Shown: piece by piece, positions 26,985-38,640 of the stretch
Position numbering within the stretch: the stretch's first letter is position 1
Layout of the letters: each line of letters starts with the position of its first letter
Source of the DNA: Nissolia schottii
Lineage: Eukaryota; Streptophyta; Magnoliopsida; Fabales; Fabaceae
Length of the DNA: 64,000 bases
Assembly (NCBI GenBank): GCA_003254905.1
Contig: QANU01068867.1
Span: 113,172-177,171 of the forward strand
Direction of reading: 5' to 3'
The notes under the pieces: model-generated
Seen by the model: only the letters and a program-made list of their open reading frames with translations
Told to the model about the DNA's origin: nothing
Databases searched by the model: none
Position numbers and translations under genes: made by a program

Positions 26985-27201
26985 TAGGTCCACTTCAGTA
27001 TTATACTATTTTTTTAAAAAAAATAATTAATCGATTGGGTCGAATTTAGCGGATTTGAAATTTTTGAATCCGCCATCCAACACTTTTAAGAACTTTTTTT
27101 TTGGGTCATCCGACCCGGTGACCAGCCAATCAATCCGACTCGATCTGTTTGCTTCGGATTGGACAGATTTTGCATATTGACCCGATCCGTGAGCAGCCCT
27201 A
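26985..27201 (-). mobile_element. Probable hAT terminal region
   Basis: Read on the minus strand the segment starts TAGGGCTGCTCACGGATCGG, a layout common at the ends of plant hAT elements, followed by GC-rich words such as CCGGGTCGGATGACCC. It would be the 5' end of the hAT element whose transposase lies at 24.9-19.7 kb. The matching left end was not found. Confidence 0.5.
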
Positions 27202-28354
27202 TATGCACAAGCATTATTGTAAATCTTACAAGTCACAAGGTATCCTATTATGGAGTGTGGATTTAATTTTGAATTTAGTATTATTGATGACAAACATCAT
27301 GTAAACTTTACTAGTATATGTATTAAGTGTTTCAGCAAAATAAAAGGAGGAAAAGGCCAAAAGACTTTACAATAAAGAAAGAAAGAAAACAAGAAAGATG
27401 GGACATATGTTGTAAGAAGAGAAGAAATAAAGTTACTATCTAAAGTGTATAGAACAAAAGTTGGAAATCAAATTGAGAAAGGGAAAGTCACGTGATGTCA
27501 CTAGGAAAGGAAAAAGGAAATAAAAAAAATTAAGGGAATCAATCAAGATGACTGACATTGACAGGTCAATAAAATTTTTATTGGAAAACAAATCTTTCCA
27601 CGGTCAACAAGGAAAGAAAAGAAGCGAATTATTCTGTCAAGGACAACATTTCGGGAAACAAATCTCCCATGGTCCAAGAATTATGCTGCTACAGTATGGA
27701 AAGAAAGAAAACAAAATGAGACAAAAAGGAAAGCCAATTTTTTCGTCAGAATGAGGCAAGATCAACGGTTACTTCATGTTGCAATGGTAGAAGAAAAACA
27801 AGATACATAGATCACCATTGATATACATCCTCAAGAGCTCCACCTACAAACTTCTCCTATTCTGAATTGTTTTTCAATCCTCTGATTTGTGTTTTCGTAT
27901 TTTGTTGTTTGGCGAGAAAATCTTGGTTATTTGAGAGTTTGTCTTTGGAAACAACAAAGAGCTTGAGAGAGAGAGTTTATTTCAAGTTTCTCTGTTTAGA
28001 AGTTTGTTTTGTGGGGGTTTTGAAAAGAACCATTGGTGATTGTATTTGAAAGCTTTGTGAAAGAAAAGTAATTTGAGTATTTGAAGAACTGGTCGTAGAT
28101 TCCTAATTAGGAATCGAACCAGTATAAATTTCGTGTGTGTTCTTCTCTTCCATTTACTATTTATATTTTCTATTCCTTAAAAGAAATTCTGCTTTTGTTT
28201 TGAAAATTTTATGTTTCAGAAAACTTATTTCCCTGAACACTAGGAGATATCTCCTAAGATTTTAGGAGACAACCTTTTTACTTAAATGAGAGTTTGATTT
28301 TTCGAAAAGTATTTGCTTAGATTTACCCCTTTCTCTAAGCCACATAAAACCATC

Positions 28355-30818
28355 ATGGAGGGAGATGAGGTTCCAAAGATTGACATGCATTTTGATACGT
28401 TGGATGCAGTTAAATAATTCTATAACAACTATGCCAAGAAGATTGGATTTACATGGAGGATAAAGAGTACCAAATTCACTTAATATAAACAGATTAAGTA
28501 TCAAATATTGACATGTACGAGAGAAGGGTGTTGAACGTCTAAAATATCAAGCTTTGACAAGACTAATCCAACGTCAACGACAAATGTGAAGCGAGGATCT
28601 CTGTATCAAAGGTACAAAATGGAGGTACCTAGTTATGGGTAATAAGGAGTGCTATTAATGTGCATTCACATGAAGTAAGCCCTTCAAAAGCAAGGCTGTT
28701 CAAGGAAAATAGAAGCATTAACATGTAACCAAGGCGGATGATCGAGTTAAATAATAGAGTCGATATTAGTGTGAATAAGGCATATCAAACTCTTGTTTAT
28801 CAATACGGTGGGCATGAGGAATTAAACTTCATTAAAAAGGATGTGAGAAACTATGTGAACCAGAAGGTGCGTGTTGTTTAAAAGGATGGAGATGCAAAAG
28901 CTTTAATGGAATATTTTTCAAGAATGAATGAGCATAATCGAAACTTTTGGTATGACGTTGAGGTTGATGAACAAAATCAGATAAAAAATGTATTTTGGGC
29001 AGATGCCAGGAGCCGAGCGGCTCATGAATATTTTGGTGATGTAGTTTCGTTTGACACCATATATAGCATAAATATGTATCATATGCCGTTTGGTTTGTTC
29101 GTAGGCGTTAACCACCATGGATGTATGTGATGCTTGGATGTGGGTTGCTATCAGGGGAAGAATGATAAGTGTCATATTTTAGTGTTTTCATAGGTTAGAA
29201 TGACACTTATATGCATTGTTTTATATGAATTTACTAACCAATTTCCCCACTTTTGTAGGTTCTAGTATAGTTCAAAGAAATGGATGCATATATTGTAGAG
29301 TAATGAAATTCTTGTTAAATTCCCACAAAGATATGAGGCATGGAGCAAAAGGCTTAGAAGCAAGAAAAACTGAAGGTCCAATTGAAGTTCTGGCTGCTCA
29401 GCGCCCTCATAGAGCTGCTCAACGCCCTTTGGCTCAGTGGACTTGCTTGAGGGTGAAGTAACTTAAGAGTAAAGCAATCCCAAACCGCCCTACAATCCGG
29501 TCAGCGCCCCCTGCCATCTGCTTAGTAAGGGGAGCAAACTGCTCAGCGGTCTAAAGCTGAGTTGCCTATAAAAGGGGGAGCAATTCACCGATTCGGGGGA
29601 TTCACTTCGAAAACTCATTCAGATTCAACTCAAATTTAGTTTCAGAACACAACACCGAGAGGAGAGACAGAGAAGGAAGCCAAGAGAGGTCTGAGGACCA
29701 CGGGCGACACTCACCATGGCGGTGTGAGAACGTGTCATGGTAAGCGTACATCGCCTTGCGCCTTTGATTTCTTCTTGTAAGATGGATAGTTAATCATCTT
29801 GTTGTTGGGATTTAGCGAGTACTATGGTTTGATTATATCCATTTAACTCTTTTATATATGAAGTTATTAAATTCCATCATTTACATGACTTGATCTTGAA
29901 CTTACTGCATGTTTTAGTTTGCTCAACTACGACTTGAATTAAGATTTAATTTATGTGTGAAAGCAACATAATTGAATCGGAGCTAGATTAATTCATCTAA
30001 TATTCCTAATTGCTAGAGATAGAGTTAGGGCTATTAGTCATTTAACACCCGAAATTATATCGGTTTGCTTTGTTAGTTTGTGCAAGAGATTGACAAAATG
30101 ACAAAGGGAACCAAATGATCTTTTCATACTTGAAAGAGATGAATAAGATAAGAATTGGTGGCGAGGAATCAAAGGAATTGATAATTCATATGCATTGAGT
30201 TAATGGATATATGAAAATTGTATTATGAGTTAATTCCCAACAAGCTTTCCTATCTGATTTTCACTCGGTGTCACTTTATCACTTATTTTAATTTGTTTGT
30301 TTTCAATTCTCAAATCATAAACAAACCAATCATCTTGCTTAATTAACAAAACTTGAGAATGACTTTATATCATAACTCCCAGAGGACGACAACCCATCCG
30401 TTGTACTGCAATTGAATCCCTTGAGGATTTGAAAGCAAAATAGTAGATAGGATAAATAAATAGAGAGTAAAAATCTTTCAACAAAGACACATCTACATTT
30501 GCATGGCTATTTGAATGCTAGATTAAATGTATGTCAAGGAAGCTGTCAAACGGTATATTGATTGACCAATGCAAAGCCATGCAAAATGCAATTGGGAGTG
30601 TGATGCCTGGTATAAGTCATCGATGGTGCATTTGGCACATAATAAAAAAGATACTAGAAAAATTGAAAGGATACAAGCAATATATTGAGATTAAGTCTGA
30701 GCTTAAAAATATCATGTGGACGCATTATTTATTCAATCTTTTGAGGATTGGTGGGTTGAATTCTTGACAAAGTACAATCTTGAAGGCAATGAGTGGTTGG
30801 ATGATATATTTTTTAAAT
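28355..30818 (+). pseudogene. FAR1/MULE-type transposase relic, split by solo LTR C
   Basis: It begins MEGDEVPKIDMHFDTLDAVK, followed by a stop, FYNNYAKKIGFTWRI and more stops: a decayed FAR1 DNA-binding domain. The transposase core then reads FSRMNEHNRNFWYDVEVDEQ and DVVSFDTIYSINMYHMPFGL (28906-29130), is interrupted by solo LTR C, and continues after 30484 with GILIDQCKAMQNAI and ISHRWCIWHI. The sequence ends near 30818, well short of a full transposase, and no SWIM finger remains. Many stops and a frameshift show that it is dead. It is a transposon copy of the family from which FAR1/FRS regulators such as the one at 14.3 kb arose. Confidence 0.85.
29163..30483 (+). mobile_element. Solo LTR C, inserted in FAR1/MULE relic
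   Basis: 1321 bp, TGATAAGTGTCA...CTTTCAACA. The flanking pentamers AAGAA (29158-29162) and AAGAC (30484-30488) are a one-mismatch target duplication. A TATA box (ctataaaaggggga, about 29567-29581) sits after words such as gctgctcagcgccc and gctcaacgccc. It has no coding content. It is related to LTRs A and B in inverse orientation (shared cgtgtcatggtaagcg and complements). Confidence 0.85.
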
Positions 30819-30945
30819 CCTTGATGATATGAGATTAAATTATGTTACAGTTGTGTTGTTAATGAATAAGGTTGTGTTCTGTCAAATTATCTGGTTTTTG
30901 TTAATAAAGTAATTTATGATGTTTAATGTTTGTGTATTTGTTTTG

Positions 30946-31374
30946 GTAAATTTTGTGCACATATTGTGAGAATGTTTGTGCAACAACACTGTCAATTCTT
31001 GCACTGATTTTTGTACTCATTTAGCAAAGTTTGTGGACAGGATGTGGTAAAGTTTGTTCAGTGAATGTGATAAAGTTTGTGCACAGGATGTGATAATGTT
31101 TGTGTACATATACTATCAAAGTTTTATGCAATGACTTTTTTTATGTTTGTGTGCTTGTTTTGGTAAAGTTTGTGCACAAATTGTGACAATGATTATGCAG
31201 CAGCACTGTCAGTTAATGCACTAATTTTTGTACTCATTTAGCAAAGTTTGTGCACAGGATGTCATAAAGTTTGTGCACAAGATGTAATAATGTTTGTGCA
31301 CATATATTGTCAAAGTTTTTTGCAATGATTTTTTTTTAATGTTTGTGTGCTTATTTTAGTAAAGTTTGTGCATG
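30946..31374 (-). repeat. Right inner array of gtttgtgca motif
   Basis: Repeated taaagtttgtgcac / taatgtttgtgcac words, about twelve, the inverse of the 18.7-19.4 kb array. Higher-order repeats of about 190 bp are visible (aggatgtgataaagtttgtg and variants). Confidence 0.8.
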
Positions 31375-32811
31375 CATGTGATACAAGTGATAATGGTCGA
31401 AGGAGAGTGGGTTGGAGGAGGAGTTGGGGAATGGTTGTGTTGGTGGTGGTGGTAGGTGGCGATGGTTATGGAGGCTATCAAGATTGGAGGGTGAGAGAGA
31501 GAAGGGACGAGAGAAGAGCCTATGGAGAACTAGGGTTTTTTAATTTTTTTAATTTTGGGTCTGGTCACGGGTTGGGTATGGGGATGGGTTGGGTTAGGTT
31601 AAGTGTGTATCACATGACTGTTATATGGCAAAATTATTTGTCATGTCAACAGTTAATGACCTAACTTGATAGCAATGACAAACAAAAAAAAATTAGAATA
31701 ACGATTTTCTAATAAATATTTTATGAAAGGTAAAACATAAAATTCGTAATTTTTTAGAGACTAAAAACATATTTAATCTAAAAGAAAAAATGTTAAAAAA
31801 TACGCGGAGGATGATGTTGAGGACAATAATGTTAGTTTTGAAATTTTCAAAATGGTAAAAAATAAAAAAAGAAATAAAAATAAAACAGTGAACTATATTC
31901 TCTTTCTTACATGGCTAGGGGTATATTGACTATTTTAGTGTGTATTGTGTCATGTTAATTAGTCTATCTGCAGTTAGCACTAAAGTTCGAGTTACGAAAC
32001 CATTTCACGCCCACATTTGAGATTTTAATTTGTACACAAAATTGGTTGACGACCCCTCAACTCATAAAACGAATGAGTTGATAAGGTTGAATCGAGTAGT
32101 AGAAACTTGTTTACGTTTTGCATGCTTTACTTAATCAGTTTAACTTATTATTGCTACTACTGATTGATGTTGTTTCTCTTTATTTTTATGCATTATAGAG
32201 TTCGGCCGTTTTTAATAATTTAAAGTCACATTTTCTTATTTAAGTATTTCTATTAATACATTATTTATATTAAGTTCATATATATATAACATTAACCCAT
32301 TTAGTTAATATGTTGATTGTTGAAGGTCATTACTAGGCTCTTAAACCTGATGCTTTAATTTACTCGAGGCAGTGATAATGTTTCTACTTGTTAGATATTA
32401 ATGCAACATTTTTATTTTGTAAGTTCATTGTGATTTGTGAATTAGTATTAATTTTGGTACGAGTTTTGTCCTATGAACAAAATATAACATCTGTTTTGTA
32501 TAATTCATTATAGGTAGTAGATGGAGTGCTCAAGTAATCTAGTGAGAATAAATGAATTTATTTTGTTTTGAATGTCATGGAACCGAAGTGTGTTCATGAT
32601 TTTATGGAATATGAACTCTTGTATTATGAGTTATGTTCTCATAATGTTTTTGTGTATTTGACAAGTAATTTACGTTTAACTATTAACAACTGGTTGATTG
32701 GTTTAGTTTGTTTTGATGGATTCTTTTAGAGTCCTGCTATACGTACATCAAAAAATATACATCATACATATATCATATACTTATATACATAAAGTTTCTG
32801 TTTTAATGCTT
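31375..32811. other. Unassigned DNA between right arrays
   Basis: A G-rich patch at 31390-31620 (gtggtggtggtaggtggcga, ending in agggttttttaattt) looks like a fragment of a gene leader. The remainder is AT-rich without recognisable coding sequence. Confidence 0.4.
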
Positions 32812-32905
32812 GTAATGTTTGTGTACTTAATTAAGTATAATTGAGAATATCATCTATAAGTTTGTAATGTTTGTGCACTCATGAGAATAAAGTTTGTGCA
32901 TTATT
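32812..32905 (-). repeat. Right outer array of gtttgtgca motif
   Basis: Two full motif copies, one variant (gtttgtgtac) and the spacer ataagtttgtaatgtttgtg. The reverse complement matches the order of words near 18.7-18.9 kb. Confidence 0.7.
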
Positions 32906-33443
32906 AATGGTGTATGTATGAGTGTATAAAATTGAGTATACATGTAAAATTTTTTATTCTTTTATATCATTGCATGGGCTAGGTTATGTTAATGTTATGG
33001 ACTAAGACGGGTGCTAGATGCACTTTGAGACTAAAGGATGGTGTACCATAGTCATAGTTGATATAAACCCTCAATTTGGTGTTAAAATAAATGAACGGTT
33101 GAAATAAAAACCTGTTGATGGTTCCACCCCCATCTCTTCCCTCCCCACGGCCAAGCATCCCATAGCACCGTCCCACTACCGCCGTCACCGACTTCACACT
33201 GCCTCTTCATCGTCAATCCTAGAAATCTCAGCATGGCTGACCTTCGCGACGCCAAGAAGCTGAGTGGCAAATGTGGTTTGGTGGAGGTCAGTCTTGCTCG
33301 ACAGAGCCTAGATCTTGCCTTGCAATAGTCGGATCTTGCTCGACAAAAGTTGGATCTTGTTCTGGTGACCACACTCCGCCGCTCGAGATGGTCACTGCCC
33401 CAGCTGTTTAAGTTCATAATTTTTTTTGGGTGTCCCAAATTTT

Positions 33444-33830
33444 GGTCGATTCTTAGCTACCTTATAGGATAAATATCGATGGTGTCTAATTTATCTATTT
33501 TTAATAATTTTTATAACTAAATTTATTAATTTTTGTTATTATTTCATGATTTAATATGACACATTGATGAATTATATGATTTAATATGATAAATTAATAT
33601 TTTTTAATATAATGTTTGTAGAGAGATGCATAGTAAGCTCAAATTGTCCGCAAATCTCTAAATATCTTATAAGTTGGTTCTTTCAATGATTTGACTAATA
33701 AAAAATTTATTACAATTCTATAAAACATGACATAATAACAAAAATCGATGAATTTAATTGTAAAAATTATTATAAATAAATAAATTAAATATATTAGGGT
33801 ATTTACCGATAGGGTAGCTAAGAAATCACC
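33444..33830. mobile_element. Foldback/MITE element with ~110-bp inverted ends
   Basis: Left GGTCGATTCTTAGCTACC and right (reverse complement) GGTGATTTCTTAGCTACC start arms that stay similar for about 110 bp (AATAATTTTTATAACTAAAT against AATAATTTTTACAATTAAAT). Total length is about 387 bp. There is no coding sequence. Confidence 0.7.
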
Positions 33831-34006
33831 ATTTTATTATACTGGGTTGTTGTCATTATAATTTTCCCCCCAATTTTCTGGGCTCTATAAAGTTTTGATG
33901 GTAACGTATAATCTTTGTATTGTTATTCTAGTGGCAATTTCTAATTCTTTTGTAAGGTCTTCGAATACGCCGATGAAGATTCGTATGGAGGATTCAAAGT
34001 TGTAAC

Positions 34007-35208
34007 TAGGGACAATAACATGCACCCTATCTGCAGGGCACCCGCCTTACCCAACTCGCTTGGGACAGGTTTAAAACACACCCTAAAGTGGGCGGGTAGA
34101 TGCAGGGAGGGTTTTGCCTACGGGCGGGGTGGGTAGAGTATGGGGTAAACTCACCCCGCCCCACCCCACCCCGCATCCTATATATTACATATTATATATA
34201 TAATAAAAAAATTACATAAAACTTTAATAAAAAACTAAAAACTTAACAATTCACAAACTTAATCTTGTGCTGCTGCGGCACTCTTCAATTCAAACCTAAC
34301 AACAAACCTAATTCCACTCTCTTTCTCTAATGTGTCACTCTGTTTCTTGTCTCTCTATCTTGGGGCTCCATTATGTCGTGCCACCAGCCACTAGCCACCG
34401 ACGGGACATTCACAGGCTCGTCTCTCTCTCTCTCTCTCTAACTCTTCAAAAAATTGCTAGAGATGTATTTGTTATATCTGTGACCATTGTTGCTTCTGAA
34501 TCCGTGTTTAGTGAGAGTGGTCACTTGATTAGTCCTCATTGTACTAATCTACATGAAGACGCAATAGAAGCTTGGATGCGTTGTCAAAATTGGTTGTGGT
34601 CAAGTGCTATGGACAAAGGTAAATCGTTTCATATGTTTTATCTATTTTGTTAATTTTTGTTTTCTAATAACAATAATTGATTTATTAATGAATTTATCAT
34701 GTTTAATTTGTAAGGAAAAATCTATTACTATGGATGATTATCAATTAGTTAATGATGTGGAAGACGATGTGGATAGTGAAGAATGATAACTTCAAGAGTT
34801 GGGAAGTTGCACAAGAGACAAAAAATGACTTTTTTTGTTACTTGAAATTTATTTGAAACTTATATGTATCTTGGATATTTCTGTGTGACTTGTTAAAAAG
34901 TTAATCGTTATTTGTTTATTATTTAATTTTTATTATTATTAGATCTTTCTATATTTAATCAATGTCGAATGTTAACATTTGTTGTATTTTATTATATGAT
35001 TATGTTAATCTATATGAGGATTAAATTTTATAGTATTTCAGTAGGTGTTCTAAAAAATGGGGTGGGGTGAGTACCCCATGTGGCGGATGTGAGTTAATGT
35101 TTAAAACTCGGAGATAAGAACGAAGCAAGTGGAGGTTAGTGTTAATAGAGTGCGGGGCAGATGCAGGTTGAGGTAAAACCCACTCCATCCCATCCATTGC
35201 CATCGCTA
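34007..35208. mobile_element. Deletion-derived hAT element
   Basis: The ends are TAGGGACAATAACATGC and, reversed, TAGCGATGGCAATGGATGG. The flanks GTTGTAAC (33999-34006) and GTTGAAGC (35209-35216) match at 6 of 8 bases, as expected for an aged hAT target duplication. The subterminal regions are rich in ccccacc/ggtgggg words. The only coding remnant, 34435-34620, encodes a hAT dimerisation domain (FVISVTIVASESVFSESGHL and WMRCQNWLW) on the plus strand, so most of the transposase has been lost. Confidence 0.8.
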
Positions 35209-35835
35209 GTTGAAGCTGCAAGTGCATTATACGTTACCAGCAAAGATTTCTTTCCCAAATTGATAGTCATTGTGTTGGTTTTGGTTTTGATTCGGTTGAC
35301 TTGTGCATTGAACCTCTAGAACAAGTTAGCTACCAAAAACAGAAATATGCCAAATGCCTATGCACATATTTGGACGAGTAATTAAAGTGATATTATTATG
35401 AGTTCGATTAGTTTTAAGTGTATACAAATATGTAGCCATAATTATGAAATTAAAAAAATTTACGAATTTTAAATGTATGACTTTTTTTGTGATATTTCTT
35501 TTTAAATTTTTTAACTCAATCTAAATTCAACCATTTAAATCTATATGATCTCAAATACTTGATCGAAATGGGCTATTCGAGTAGGAAAATATGTGCAGTT
35601 TCAAAAAAAAAGAAGCTAGCCATTTAAATTTTAAATTACCTATAGAATTGATTGACGTATTTCATAGAGAAATTATTGAAAAAACATCAATAACCATTGA
35701 TTGTAATTATAATATTTAATATTTTAAAATATATGATAAACAAAAAATAAATGACTAATAATATTTTTGAAGTGTGTATTAAATGTGTAATATAGTAACT
35801 TAAAAGGAATCGAGATGGTGAAAAACAGAAATAAT

Positions 35836-37866
35836 GGTAAACCCTAACTTAGTCTCTCTCAATTTCGATTTTTGTCGATTTAGTCTCTTTCAAATTTTTT
35901 TAGCCAATTTCGTCTCTCAATTTAAAAAATTCGTCTCATTAGTTCTTTAGTTTGCTTAACTAACAGTGGCCACTGACTTGACGGTTAATGGGGCCATGTG
36001 ACACGTTAAGCGTCACCTCACTCTTTCCACATATATATCTTTCCATGTGCGAAATACGTAAACCCCCAACTTAGTCCCTTTCGATTTTGATTTCAGTCAA
36101 CTTAGCCCCTCCCAATTTTTTTGACCAATTTTGTCCCTTTCAATTTTAAAATTTGATCCGTTAGTCCTTCTGTCTGCTTGACTAATGGTGACGGTTGACA
36201 TAGCAATTAACGTGTCACTTTGCTCTATTAACCGCCATGTCACCCCTTCCACGTAAACATCCTTCCATGTGCGAGACTAAAGCCTTAACCACTAGACTAC
36301 CTGTGTTATTGATATAATGTGCAACTAATAACAGGGGCAGAATGGGGATTAATGCAAACAATGAGGGCAAGGAAGGAATGGGGGAAGGACACATGATCAT
36401 CCAACAACAGAGTACAGCACAAAAGGGGAAATCGGTTAAGGAAGGGAAACACGTGGCAAGGGATCCGCACATCGCGGATCGTCGCAGAAGCGGGAGAGAG
36501 AAGAGAAGCAACAATAAATTGGAGGATTACCTCTTGGGGAAAGGCATGAGAGTTGTGAGTCTTCTTCTTCTTCCCCTGAAACTCCTCTCATCATTTCTTC
36601 AATCTCTGAATCGTGCTCCGTCGTGCAGGTAGGAAACGCCATCCGCTACGGTGGTCAAAGCGCAACCGCACGCCGTGGTCCTTTATCCTCCCCGGGTGAG
36701 CTCGCGGAGGAGGCCACGGTGGTTGGTGATCGGGAGGATTAGCTCCCTATGCTGCTGCTTCGACGTGCTCTGTTTTCGCTGCACTAACCGTTGAGACTGT
36801 GTTACTTGTGATTTGGGCTCAAATCACTGTTATACTTTGTTGTTTGTTTGTTTGGGCCTGAGACTCTTTTATTGCCCATTTACTGTTGGAAACTCCTTTA
36901 ATTTTCACACTTCGTTACATAATGTTGCATATATTATATATATTTTATACTTGATCAGTGTTACTAATAAATGACTCAAAAAATCTAACTTTTGTCACTA
37001 ACAGGAGGTATACTTAGTACACCAAGCTAAGCAAACAAGTATCTTTCAAGTAAGCTGCCAATTTTGTTGTGTTATAATATTGCAACCATTATTTATAATT
37101 ATATATATTTTATATATGACTTGGGTTATTAATAAATGACTTAAAAAATAAACTTTTATAAAAATGATGATAAAAATAAAAATTTTAATAGGCTTAAGAG
37201 AACTCTAATAAAGTATAACTAATGAAAAATTTTATTCGTTAAAAAAATATATGAATAAAAAAAACATATAAGGTATTAAGTGTATATGATTTCTTTCTAA
37301 CTAAATAAATTATTTATATATATATGATTTAAAATTAATATTTTGATTTATATGATATATATAATGATTAACAAATATTAATTTTTTTCTAAATTTTCTT
37401 AATTTCTAAATATTAATCATTGTATATATGTTTAGGAAAAATCAAATAATTTTTGTATACATTAAGAAAAAAATCATATATATATATATAAAATCATTTT
37501 TTATATACAATTTTTATATATATGATTTTTTTCTATATTTTATAAAAAATCACATATACATTTTTCATATATTTTTAATACATTATTTTATATATATGAT
37601 TTTTTACATGTATATGATTTTTTCTAACGAAATAGTTTTTTTTCATTATAATTTTATTAGATTTATGTTAAACATATTAAAAAAAAAATTTGTTTTGTCT
37701 TTTTTTATAAAAGTTTGATTTTTTAAGTCATTTATTAGTAACATAATTTAGTATATAATGATTGCAATATTATAACACAACAAAATTGACAGCTTAGTTA
37801 AAAGACACTTGATTGCTTGTTAGTGACAAATTTTTTTTGAGTTATTTATTAGTAACACCGTTCTAG

Positions 37867-37906
<40 letters not shown>

Positions 37907-38336
37907 CATCATAATATAACAATAACATCAATAGTCGAGTGGTTAAGGTGATAATCTCACACATGGAATGATGCTTACTGATGTGGCACTTAACAGAGTA
38001 ACTTAACATGTTAACCGTTACGTCAATAGTCACCATTAGTCAAGCGAACGAAAGGATTAATGAAGCCAATTTTTTAAATTGAGAAGGACGAAATTGGCCA
38101 AATTTTTTTTGGAACGGACTAAATTGAGAGTTCATATGTCTCACGCATCGAAGAATGCCTGATGATGTGACAATTAACGTATCATGTTAGCAGTTATTGT
38201 TAGTGAAGTGGATTAAGGGACTAACAAAATCAATTTTTTGAATTAAAAGAGACGAAATTGTCAAAAAGATTTAAAAGGAACTAAAATGACCGAAATTTAA
38301 AATTGAGAGGGATTAAGTGAATTTTATTTTTATCCT
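35836..38336. mobile_element. Mutator-like element with long inverted ends
   Basis: The arms at 35836-36310 and 37900-38336 are inverted copies. Each arm is built from two tandem ~220-bp units beginning with ctaacttagtctctctcaat-type words. Flanking 9-mers AGAAATAAT and AGAAAGAAG match at 7 of 9, fitting a Mutator-type target duplication. There is no transposase. The interior holds a GC-rich block (36340-36800) and another inverted-repeat element (36945-37870). Confidence 0.75.
36945..37870. mobile_element. Nested inverted-repeat element inside the Mutator-like element
   Basis: The left arm runs from about 36945 to 37160 and the right arm from about 37700 to 37870. Both contain aattttgttgtgttataata and gtgttactaataaatgactc (complement on the right). 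Each arm itself contains a direct repeat of attaataaatgacttaaaaa. The middle is almost pure A/T. A (TA)n tract (37871-37901) follows. Confidence 0.75.
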
Positions 38337-38614
38337 AGAAAGAAGGAATGAGGAGGAATTCATTCATGGAATCATAACAAGGGCACAGAAGCACCCNCCT
38401 CCTCTCCTCTCATTCTCACACTTCACGTAAACCCCAGCTTCGTTCCTTGACATGAACCTCCCACCGCTCCTGGTTACACCCTACAATGAAGAATGCCCTT
38501 TCGCCCCTTCTCTTTTACACTCTCTGCTGTTTTATTTTTGGCTTCAACCTTTGGTGTGGTGGCCCATACTTCATTGTTTGAATTGAGAGTTTTGGTCTGT
38601 CTTTGGAACGCACA

Positions 38615-38640
38615 CCCCCACCCCCACCCCCACCCCTCCC
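38615..38640 (+). other. C5A repeat tract before the Agenet/BAH gene
   Basis: Three runs of five C, one of four and one of three are separated by single A or T bases, about 310 bp before the start codon. The complementary strand has matching G runs suited to a G-quadruplex and this strand to an i-motif. The tract probably lies in the promoter or leader. Confidence 0.7.

Larger units (their letters stand above)
18670..32905. mobile_element. Nested transposon complex bounded by inverted motif arrays
   Basis: The left array (18670-19385, motif tgcacaaacNtta) and right arrays (30946-31374 and 32812-32905, motif taaNgtttgtgca) carry the same word in opposite orientation. The right end of the FAR1/MULE-type transposase relic abuts the right array. 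The hAT relic lies between the left array and a further copy of the motif at 27203. The simplest model is one large MULE-like element with subterminal repeats, into which a hAT element and solo LTRs inserted later. Outer terminal repeats were not found, and the N at 19392 may hide a missing junction. Confidence 0.5.

Noticed and set aside
37428-37718. A 96-codon open frame rich in Ile, Phe, Tyr and Lys
   Set aside because: It is low-complexity AT sequence in the centre of an inverted-repeat element and has no domain; the frame is open only because of base composition.
37925-37960. tRNA gene suggested by gagtggttaaggtg
   Set aside because: Only a box A-like word is present; there is no box B, acceptor stem or cloverleaf.
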